A DNA stretch of 9,878 nt from Altererythrobacter sp. (GTDB taxonomy: Bacteria > Pseudomonadota > Alphaproteobacteria > Sphingomonadales > Sphingomonadaceae). The notes under the pieces are model-generated. The model was not told the DNA's origin and made no database searches. It worked only from the letters and a program-made list of their open reading frames with translations. Shown here piece after piece: positions 1 through 5,648 of this stretch. Within the stretch, counting starts at the first letter, position 1. Each line of letters starts with the position of its first letter. The DNA lies in assembly GCA_023299945.1 (NCBI GenBank), contig JALZVZ010000001.1:1-9878 (forward strand), given 5' to 3'. The position numbers and the translations under genes are program-made.

Positions 1-342
1 ATTGTGGGCGGTCTTTGCCTGACTTATTCGATTAGCCTGATTGGTATGGTCAGCGGAATGCTTGATGCAGGCGGCGGTGATGGATCGTTGAGCTTCAGCA
101 GCATAGACGGCGTTCGCGCAGCTTTTGGCAGTGATGGCGGCATTGTGATCGGCTGGATCCACTATCTCGCCTTTGATCTGTTCGTTGGCATTTGGATTGC
201 CCGCGATGCCGATAGCAAGGGTTTCTCACGCATTCTCCAAGCGCCAATCTTATTTTTAACACTGATGGCGGGGCCATTGGGCTTGCTGATCTGGCTGGTG
301 GTGCGCGAGGGCCGAGCGCGGGCTCAAGGGCGCTGGAAATAG
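1..342 (+). CDS. ABA4-like (DUF4281) integral membrane protein, C-terminal part
   Basis: The reading frame is open from the first base of the window (ATT GTG GGC), so the gene starts upstream and only about the last 113 codons are seen. The GTG at base 4 is probably an internal valine. The visible part holds the end of one hydrophobic segment, a Gly/Asp/Ser-rich loop (about residues 20-47 counted from base 4), the stretch WIHYLAFDLFVGIWIARDA (51-69), and a further helix with a GPLGLL turn (about 90-95), ending in a basic tail. This pattern matches the ABA4-like family, named after the plant protein needed for neoxanthin formation. Bacterial members are small four-helix membrane proteins of roughly 140-150 residues whose reaction is not established. 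A role in carotenoid or membrane chemistry is inference only; no carotenoid gene is visible here. The next gene begins 91 bases downstream on the same strand. Confidence 0.72.
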   Translation: MVGGLCLTYSISLIGMVSGMLDAGGGDGSLSFSSIDGVRAAFGSDGGIVIGWIHYLAFDLFVGIWIARDADSKGFSRILQAPILFLTLMAGPLGLLIWLVVREGRARAQGRWK

Positions 343-433
343 AGAAAAGTTTGCGCTGCAGAATCCGCTAGCGTTGCTCCCGATATTGGGCATAATCGCC
401 GGATAAGAGAACACCAGTTCCACCGGAGAGAAT

Positions 434-1990
434 ATGCGCGGCCACCATGACTTTTACACTTTCGATGAAATCTTGCGGTTCTGGGCGATGGAACGCCCTA
501 GCGGTCTTGCGTTAGAACAAGAGGGCCGCACCATTGGCTATGGCGAGCTTGATCTTGCCACGCGCCGGATTATCGGATTGTTTAACAAACGCGGCGTGGC
601 CAAGGGTGACCGGATTGCATGGCTGGGTAAAAACTCAGACCTTTATTGTATGCTCTATTTGGCGGCTGCGCGCATGGGCGCGGTGATGGTGCCTGTGGGC
701 TGGCGGCTTGCCCCGCCAGAAATCGCGTATATTCTTGGCGATACAGGCGCAAAGCTGGTCTTTGCCGAAGATGCCTTTGAAGAGGTCGCTGTCAGTGTCG
801 TTCACGGCATGGATGCTAAACCAGAAATCATCGGTGAGGGCGCGGCCCGCAGTGTAATTGCATCGCACGACATTGGCGAATTTGAACCAGTGGGCGCGGA
901 TGAACCTATCCTCCAGCTCTACACCTCGGGAACCACTGGCAACCCCAAAGGTGCGCCATTGTCCAATGCGAACCTGTTAGGCCTGCGCAATCCCGGCAAT
1001 GAGCAGGGGCTGGAATGGAATTTCTACGATGCTGACGATTGCATGCTGGTCGCCATGCCATGTTCGCATATTGGCGGGACGGGCCTGATTAACATCGGCA
1101 TTGCCAATGGTATTCGCAACGAGGTGCAGGCTGAGTTTACTCCTGTGGGCGTGCTTGAGGCGATTGAAAATGGCGCGACCCATCTGTTCATCGTGCCGGC
1201 CGCTTTGCAGATGGTGGTGCAGCATCCGCGCGCCGCTGAAACCGACTTTTCCAAGCTGAAATATCTGATGTATGGCGCCGCGCCCATGCCGCTTGAACTG
1301 CTGAAAGAGGCGGTGCGCACCATGCCCAATGCCGGCCTGCTTCAGGCGTATGGGATGACGGAGACTTCTGGCACAATCTCGCTATTGCCGCCGGAGGATC
1401 ATGTGCTGGAAGGCAATGAGCGGATGCGTTCTGCGGGCAAAGCTTGCCCTGGCGTGGAAATCGAAGTGCGCGGGCCGGACAATACAGAAGTGCCCTTAGG
1501 AGAGATTGGCGAAGTGTGTATCAAATCGCCTTCCAACACCGCAGGCTATTGGAAATTGCCCGATGCGACCGCCAGCACAATTGATGCAGATGGCTGGCTG
1601 CATACAGGCGATGCGGCAATTATGGATGCAGATGGCTACATCTATATCCAAGACCGGATCAAAGACATGATCATTTCGGGCGGCGAAAACGTCTATCCCG
1701 CCGAAGTGGAAAGCGCGATCTACGGCCACCCCGCCATTGCAGAAGTGGCCGTTATAGGTATCCCGAGCGCGAGATGGGGTGAGGAAGTGAAGGCCTGCGT
1801 GGTCGCGAAGCCAGGGCATGAAGTCGATGCCAATGATGTGATCGCTTATGCGCGCGAACGGGTCGCCGCTTTTAAAGCGCCCAAGACCGTAGACGTCATT
1901 CCAGAAATGCCGCGCAATCCCTCAGGCAAAATCCTGCGACGTCAATTGCGCGCGCCGTTTTGGGAAGGGCAAGAACGCCAAGTCGGCTAG
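434..1990 (+). CDS. AMP-dependent acyl-CoA synthetase (fatty-acid/carboxylate--CoA ligase)
   Basis: This is a class I adenylate-forming enzyme that activates a carboxylic acid with ATP to an acyl-adenylate and transfers it to coenzyme A. It has 518 residues, usual for soluble acyl-CoA ligases. The core motifs are complete: the P-loop-like YTSGTTGNPKG (about 163-173), YGMTET (306-311), GWLHTGD (387-393) with the ATP-ribose-binding aspartate, the hinge region RIKDMIISGGENVYP (408-422), and PSGK near the C-terminus with the catalytic lysine at about 499. There is no signal peptide or membrane helix, so it should be cytoplasmic. A purine-rich GGAGAG lies just upstream of ATG 434 and supports that start. 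The acid substrate cannot be told from sequence; medium/long-chain fatty acids or aromatic or terpenoid acids are all possible. It is followed after 9 bases by a DUF938 gene, which suggests an operon. Enzyme class is secure, substrate is not. Confidence 0.93.
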   Translation: MRGHHDFYTFDEILRFWAMERPSGLALEQEGRTIGYGELDLATRRIIGLFNKRGVAKGDRIAWLGKNSDLYCMLYLAAARMGAVMVPVGWRLAPPEIAYILGDTGAKLVFAEDAFEEVAVSVVHGMDAKPEIIGEGAARSVIASHDIGEFEPVGADEPILQLYTSGTTGNPKGAPLSNANLLGLRNPGNEQGLEWNFYDADDCMLVAMPCSHIGGTGLINIGIANGIRNEVQAEFTPVGVLEAIENGATHLFIVPAALQMVVQHPRAAETDFSKLKYLMYGAAPMPLELLKEAVRTMPNAGLLQAYGMTETSGTISLLPPEDHVLEGNERMRSAGKACPGVEIEVRGPDNTEVPLGEIGEVCIKSPSNTAGYWKLPDATASTIDADGWLHTGDAAIMDADGYIYIQDRIKDMIISGGENVYPAEVESAIYGHPAIAEVAVIGIPSARWGEEVKACVVAKPGHEVDANDVIAYARERVAAFKAPKTVDVIPEMPRNPSGKILRRQLRAPFWEGQERQVG

Positions 1991-1999
1991 GGCAAAGCA

Positions 2000-2596
2000 A
2001 TGCTGAAAAAACATGCACCAGCCACGCTTCGCAACCGCGAGGCGATTGCCGATATATTGGCGCGCGAATTGCCGGAAAGCGGCACGGTTCTAGAGGCTGC
2101 GAGTGGCAGCGGGGAACATGCCGTGTTTTTCGCGGCGCGGTTTCCGGCGCTTCAATGGCAACCCAGCGATGCTGATCCCGAAGCGCTGGCTTCGATCGCG
2201 GAATATCGCGAGGATGCGCGGCTTGAAAATCTGCGCGAGGCCTTGTTGCTCAATGCAGCCGAGGCGGTTTGGAATGTGCCGCCGATGGGCGCTATTTTGT
2301 GCATCAACATGGTGCATATCAGTCCATGGGCCGCAGCAGAGGGGCTATTCCATGGTGCGTCTGAAAAGCTGGCAGAACACGCGCCGCTCATCCTTTATGG
2401 CCCCTATTTCGAAGAGGGCGCCGACCCTGCGCTGTCTAACCTTGAATTTGATGCGAGCCTGAAATCGCGCAATCCATCGTGGGGTATCCGGCAATTGGCC
2501 GATGTGACTGCGCTTGCACACAAAGCCGGTTTCACTCTGAGCGCGCGTCATACAATGCCCGCCAACAACCTTATGCTGGTTTATCGGCGAGTTTAG
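2000..2596 (+). CDS. DUF938 family protein, predicted SAM-dependent methyltransferase
   Basis: The product has 198 residues and matches the DUF938/UPF0585 family, which also includes the eukaryotic METTL26 proteins. The fold signature is that of class I methyltransferases: a glycine-rich SAM-binding turn, LEAASGSGEH (31-40), an acidic residue after the second strand (QPSDAD, about 54-59), the family's characteristic NMVHISPW (103-110) where motif IV would lie, LYGPYF (132-137), and a conserved NNLMLVYRR end. The N-terminal HAPATLRNR stretch is also typical. No substrate is established for the family. ATG 2000 lies 9 bases after the acyl-CoA synthetase stop, and the AGGG that could serve as ribosome binding site overlaps that stop (TAGGGC), so the genes are probably translationally coupled. 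The 3' end overlaps the convergent transporter gene by 26 bases. The family call is strong; methyltransferase activity is inferred from the fold. Confidence 0.88.
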   Translation: MLKKHAPATLRNREAIADILARELPESGTVLEAASGSGEHAVFFAARFPALQWQPSDADPEALASIAEYREDARLENLREALLLNAAEAVWNVPPMGAILCINMVHISPWAAAEGLFHGASEKLAEHAPLILYGPYFEEGADPALSNLEFDASLKSRNPSWGIRQLADVTALAHKAGFTLSARHTMPANNLMLVYRRV

Positions 2597-3482
2597 AACG
2601 GGCCGCAATTTGGCGTTCGCGGTATGCGATGAGAAGCCCTGCGCCGATGATAAGCGGTGCACCAAACCATAACATATCCGATGGAGCCGTGCCAAAAACG
2701 CTCGCTCCATAAAGCGTTGCCCATAATAATGCAGTGTAATCCATCACGATAATCACGGCCGCTGAACCAAAGCGAAGCGATGTGGTCAGCAATATTTGTC
2801 CCAGCGCGCCTGCTGCTGCCATCGCAATTATGATCGCCCAAGTTTGTGCATCATGCGGGCCGATGAAAAACGGCACGGCAATCGCCACGATGGGCGTAGA
2901 AATGGCGGTAAACCAAAACACGATGGTCCATGGGTTCTCGCTCTTATTAAGGTCCTGAACTTGAAAACTAATCAATGCCACGAGGAATGCCGCAACCAAG
3001 CCGATTGCCGCGCCAAATGGATCGATCATTCCTGAACTGCCGGGTTGAGTGATAAGCAGCACGCCTGCGAAACCCAGGATAACCGCACCCCAGCGGTAGC
3101 GCCCAACTTTCTCACCAAACAAAATCACAGATAGCATTACTGCGAAAAACGGAGCGGTGAAACTGATCGCGGTCGCCTCTGCCAAGGGCAAGAGAATGAC
3201 CGCACCATAGACAAAGAACATGCCTGTTAGGCCAGTAACGGCGCGGCGGGCATGGGCGCCCAAACGCGTGGTTTTGACCGACATTATCCGACCACTTAGT
3301 GTCAAGATTACGGTCACAGCGATCAGGGTTAGTGTCTGCCGCCAGAATATCAGCTCGACCAGATGGACGCCCTTTGACGCCCCCAGCTTGGCTAGCATCG
3401 CCATTGTCGCCAGCACGCCTGCTGTAATCAGCCGGATGCCCAATGCGAGGAAAGGGCGAGGGCGAGCGATAGAACCGTCCAT
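2571..3482 (-). CDS. DMT superfamily (EamA) transporter
   Basis: This is a polytopic inner-membrane protein of the drug/metabolite transporter type, with ten predicted helices arranged as two EamA repeats. The first repeat ends in a family-typical block: LAEATAISFTAPFFAVMLS, followed by FGEK and a GRYRW turn (about residues 100-131). The second repeat includes SLRFGSAAVIIVMDYTALLW before the last helices and a basic cytoplasmic tail. These carriers usually export metabolites or amino-acid-like compounds; the cargo is unknown here. I place the start at ATG 3482 (303 residues, a usual length). The frame can be extended to a TTG at 3545, but that adds 21 hydrophilic residues and has no ribosome binding site. 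The Shine-Dalgarno signal at 3482 is itself imperfect: AAGGG sits only 2 bases from the ATG, with a second AAGG farther out. The last 26 bases overlap the end of the convergent DUF938 gene. Confidence 0.88.
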   Translation of the reverse strand: MDGSIARPRPFLALGIRLITAGVLATMAMLAKLGASKGVHLVELIFWRQTLTLIAVTVILTLSGRIMSVKTTRLGAHARRAVTGLTGMFFVYGAVILLPLAEATAISFTAPFFAVMLSVILFGEKVGRYRWGAVILGFAGVLLITQPGSSGMIDPFGAAIGLVAAFLVALISFQVQDLNKSENPWTIVFWFTAISTPIVAIAVPFFIGPHDAQTWAIIIAMAAAGALGQILLTTSLRFGSAAVIIVMDYTALLWATLYGASVFGTAPSDMLWFGAPLIIGAGLLIAYRERQIAARSKLADKPA

Positions 3483-3544
3483 ATCCCTTATCGCCTTAGG
3501 CTGATTGCTAGGCAGCGCAAGCACTGAGCTATCGAAGTGGGGCA

Positions 3545-3571
3545 ATTGAAGCAGGCTATTGAAGCTGGGCT
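3545..3571. repeat. Short imperfect tandem direct repeat in a divergent intergenic region
   Basis: Two adjacent copies are visible: ATTGAAGCAGGCT (3545-3557) and ATTGAAGCTGGGCT (3558-3571). They differ by one inserted or changed base in the middle. They lie between the divergent transporter and small membrane protein genes, directly over the proposed -35 region of the latter. Such a head-to-tail pair could be an operator for a dimeric regulator or a chance duplication; I cannot tell which. Confidence 0.4.
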
Positions 3572-3587
3572 AGGGTTGCGCCATATC
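3559..3587 (+). promoter_or_regulatory. Possible promoter for the two-helix membrane protein, leaderless type
   Basis: TTGAAG (3559-3564) and CATATC (3582-3587) are separated by 17 bases and give partial -35/-10 matches (4 of 6 and 3 of 6 to the sigma-70 consensus). The -10 ends 10 bases before ATG 3598, so transcription would begin within a few bases of the start codon. No Shine-Dalgarno sequence precedes that ATG, which fits a leaderless transcript. The hexamers are weak and this is a by-eye call. Confidence 0.25.
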
Positions 3588-3597
3588 GCGCGGCATT

Positions 3598-3837
3598 ATG
3601 ATGGATATAGCCAAAGCTCTGATCTTCGCCAGCGAGGCTGAAATTGTTGCGCTATGGGGCGCTGGCTTTCTGCTTTTGGCGGTAGTCGCGCTTTTTGCGG
3701 ATAAGCTTCGATCCAAACGCAAAAACATCAATCGCGTCGGCTTCATGCCGTGGACCGCAATCTTTATGGGAAGCATGATTATTGGCGGAGGATTGCTAGC
3801 ACTCACTTTGCCGCGCGTTATCGGGGGTTTGATTTAG
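3598..3837 (+). CDS. Small hypothetical membrane protein with two transmembrane helices
   Basis: The product has 79 residues. It carries a short amphipathic N-terminus, a first hydrophobic helix (about residues 18-34, rich in Leu/Ala/Val), a strongly basic loop DKLRSKRKNINR (35-46), the segment VGFMPWT (47-53), and a second helix (about 54-77) with an IIGGGLLAL core. The basic loop between the helices suggests it faces the cytoplasm, putting both ends outside. I recall similar short proteins with a basic loop followed by a G-F/W-MPWT segment as conserved hypotheticals in sphingomonad-type genomes; no function is known to me. The gene begins ATGATG, so base 3601 is an equally possible start, and neither has a clear ribosome binding site. 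It stands alone between a divergent transporter and convergent cpaF. The regular hydrophobic pattern argues for a real gene rather than a chance frame. Confidence 0.72.
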   Translation: MMDIAKALIFASEAEIVALWGAGFLLLAVVALFADKLRSKRKNINRVGFMPWTAIFMGSMIIGGGLLALTLPRVIGGLI

Positions 3838-3898
3838 AAGGCTTGCGAGGATCGCCCAGCGCAGCAAATACTGACTGGGCAACCCTCTTAAAGTGTGA

Positions 3899-5446
3899 TT
3901 ACAAGCAGGCTTCCAAATAGGCCTGATCAAAGCCGTACTGACGCGCTTTTTCCAACGTGTAAGGACGAAGGCCTTGGCTGCGATATTCGCCAAGAATTTT
4001 GCCGTCTTCGCTCTCATCGAGATATTCGAATTTGAACAGGTTTTGCGTAACCATCACATCGCCTTCCATCCCGATAACCTCGGTGATGTCAGTGGTGCGG
4101 CGTGAACCATCGCGCAGACGTTTCACCTGAACGATAATGTCGACAGATTCAGCGATCTGAGTGGAAATGGCTTCTTTGGGGATTTTAATATCACCCATCA
4201 AAATCATGTTTTCCATCCGGCCCAATGCCTCGCGCGGGCTGTTGGCGTGAAGCGTACACATGGAACCATCGTGGCCCGTGTTCATAGCGGCGAGAAGATC
4301 GAAACATTCCGCGCCGCGAATCTCACCCAGAATAATCCGGTCAGGACGCATACGCAGAGCGTTTTTCACAAGGTCACCAATGGTAATCGCGCCTTGGCCC
4401 TCAAGGTTTGGTGGACGTGTCTCTAGCGGCAACCAGTGCGGCTGCTGCAAGCGAAGCTCGGCGGCATCCTCAATCGTCAACACGCGCTCGCCCGGATCGA
4501 TCATCTTCGACATGGCGTTGAGCATGGTGGTTTTACCCGAGCCCGTACCGCCAGAAATAACGATGTTCATCCGAGATGCGCCCGCGATTTTAAGCGCAGT
4601 ACACATTTTCTCGCTCATCGAACCAAAGTCCTTGAGCATGTCGAGCGTAATCGGCTTCTCAGAGAATTTACGAATTGAGATCGCCGTGCCTTTAAGGCTG
4701 AGCGGCGGGACAATCACGTTCACACGTGAGCCGTCTTTCAAACGAGCATCGGCCAGCGGCGTGGTTTGGTCGACGCGGCGGCCAACTTGGTTCACGATAC
4801 GCTGAGCGATTTGGAACAGGTGCTGCTCATCGCGGAACCGGATCGGTGCGATGACAAGCTTACCCTTTTTCTCAATGTAAGTTTGATCAGGGCCGTTGAC
4901 CATAATATCGGAAATGTCTGGATCGCCCAGCAATTCTTCCAATGGGCCAAAGCCTAGCAGCTCATCGATCAGCACTTTTTCAAGCGCGAATTGCTCACGG
5001 CGGTTCAGCGTGACCTTAAGATCGGCCAACACTTCCATGATAATCGGGCGGAATTCTTCTGACAGCTCGTCCTTAGACAAGGTCGCAGCAGCCTCGGGAT
5101 CAACCCGTTCGAGCAGGCGCGGAAGCACTTGCTCTTTAATTTTGTGCACGCTGGCTTCAAATCCGCCAATCTCTGTTTGTCCTGCAACGACCGCATTGGC
5201 ACGGTCAGTAAGGCGGGACATCGCCTCATCAGCAGGCGATTGCGGTCCTGTAGGCTTGGTTTTTGCAGGAGTTTCACTGCCTGCTGCACCGCCTTGGGGA
5301 AGAGGTGGAAATTGTTCGCCGCCCTCAGGTGGTTTTTCTTTTGTGACGGCGCGTTCGCCGCCTTTCATGGGCTTGGCCACACCAAACGAAGGGCGCGCGC
5401 CACCCTGACTTCCGCCAGCGGTCGGCTTTTTACCGAAAGCACTCAT
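3899..5446 (-). CDS. cpaF: CpaF/TadA-type Flp pilus assembly ATPase
   Basis: This is a hexameric secretion ATPase of the type II/IV secretion superfamily, which powers assembly of Flp (Tad) pili from the cytoplasmic face of the inner membrane. It has 515 residues. Residues 1-75 are Gly/Pro/Lys-rich and probably disordered. An N-terminal domain follows (about 90-280), including ELLGDPDISDIMVNGP (171-186) and conserved arginines. The ATPase core has Walker A GGTGSGKTT (299-307), an Asp box IEDAAELRL (325-333), Walker B RPDRIILGEIRG (367-378) with Glu375, and a His box TGHDGSMCTLHANSP (390-404). All catalytic residues are present. ATG 5446 is preceded by GGGGGA at 7 bases' distance. No cpaB, cpaC, cpaE, tadB, tadC or pilin gene is visible: downstream is an unrelated convergent small gene, upstream a divergent glycosyltransferase. 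The family is certain; a Tad pilus role in this organism is inferred. Confidence 0.95.
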   Translation of the reverse strand: MSAFGKKPTAGGSQGGARPSFGVAKPMKGGERAVTKEKPPEGGEQFPPLPQGGAAGSETPAKTKPTGPQSPADEAMSRLTDRANAVVAGQTEIGGFEASVHKIKEQVLPRLLERVDPEAAATLSKDELSEEFRPIIMEVLADLKVTLNRREQFALEKVLIDELLGFGPLEELLGDPDISDIMVNGPDQTYIEKKGKLVIAPIRFRDEQHLFQIAQRIVNQVGRRVDQTTPLADARLKDGSRVNVIVPPLSLKGTAISIRKFSEKPITLDMLKDFGSMSEKMCTALKIAGASRMNIVISGGTGSGKTTMLNAMSKMIDPGERVLTIEDAAELRLQQPHWLPLETRPPNLEGQGAITIGDLVKNALRMRPDRIILGEIRGAECFDLLAAMNTGHDGSMCTLHANSPREALGRMENMILMGDIKIPKEAISTQIAESVDIIVQVKRLRDGSRRTTDITEVIGMEGDVMVTQNLFKFEYLDESEDGKILGEYRSQGLRPYTLEKARQYGFDQAYLEACL

Positions 5447-5648
5447 TTATTCATCCCCCAGGGGCAAAATTGCTGTCTGGCTCTCTGCGCATATGGCGAA
5501 GATTACCTCTCGTGAAATGGTGAATAGAATGGAAACCTTATTTTTTCCCTAAGCGCATGACGCAAATATTGCCTTTGCTGGGCACGAATTGGGTGTAGGC
5601 TCCGCATATGGTTGCAGCGCGAAACCGTTATCGCCATAGATTGCTTCC
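5447..5648. other. Divergent intergenic region between cpaF and the GT4-like gene
   Basis: These 202 bases hold no gene I can support. They must contain the start signals for cpaF (minus strand) and for the glycosyltransferase (plus strand). The centre (about 5515-5570) is more A+T-rich than the surroundings and includes a T-run at 5541-5546. The octamer GCATATGG occurs twice, at 5489-5496 and 5604-5611. I could not assign a convincing cpaF promoter. Confidence 0.5.
5612..5640 (+). promoter_or_regulatory. Possible promoter for the GT4-like gene, leaderless type
   Basis: TTGCAG (5612-5617) and CATAGA (5635-5640) are separated by 17 bases. The -10-like element ends 8 bases before ATG 5649, so transcription would begin almost at the start codon. 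There is no Shine-Dalgarno sequence in the intervening TTGCTTCC. The matches to consensus are partial, and the call rests on spacing and on the similar layout at 3559-3587. Confidence 0.25.

Noticed and set aside
379..390. CCCGATATTGGG dyad in the gap between the ABA4-like and acyl-CoA synthetase genes
   Set aside because: The arms are three bases with a short loop and there is no T-run; this is expected by chance.
1960..2462. Plus-strand frames overlapping the acyl-CoA synthetase end and DUF938 gene (1960-2175 and 2103-2462)
   Set aside because: They are out-of-frame shadows of the DUF938 gene, with Arg/Cys/Ser-rich translations and no recognisable features.
3483..3545. N-terminal extension of the EamA transporter to a TTG at 3545
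   Set aside because: The extension is hydrophilic, has no ribosome binding site, uses a rare start codon, and would make the protein longer than usual for the family.
3854..3880. Inverted repeat GCCCAG...CTGGGC between the small membrane protein gene and cpaF, as a possible bidirectional terminator
   Set aside because: The stem is only six base pairs around a 15-base loop and no T-run follows on either strand, so it is too weak to call a terminator.
4260..5408. Long plus-strand open frames (4260-4805 and 4896-5408) opposite cpaF
   Set aside because: They lie entirely antisense to a well-supported gene, are rich in Ser/Arg/Pro as mirror frames of G+C-biased genes are, and show no domain or ribosome binding site.
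5531..5548. GGAAA...TTTCC followed by pyrimidines upstream of the GT4-like gene, as a possible hairpin
   Set aside because: Five weak base pairs around an A+T-rich loop; no terminator or riboswitch architecture around it.
5489..5611. Two GCATATGG octamers (5489-5496 and 5604-5611) as a regulator site pair
   Set aside because: The palindromic CATATG core is short, the copies are 115 bases apart in direct orientation, and one falls far from any candidate promoter element; chance cannot be excluded.
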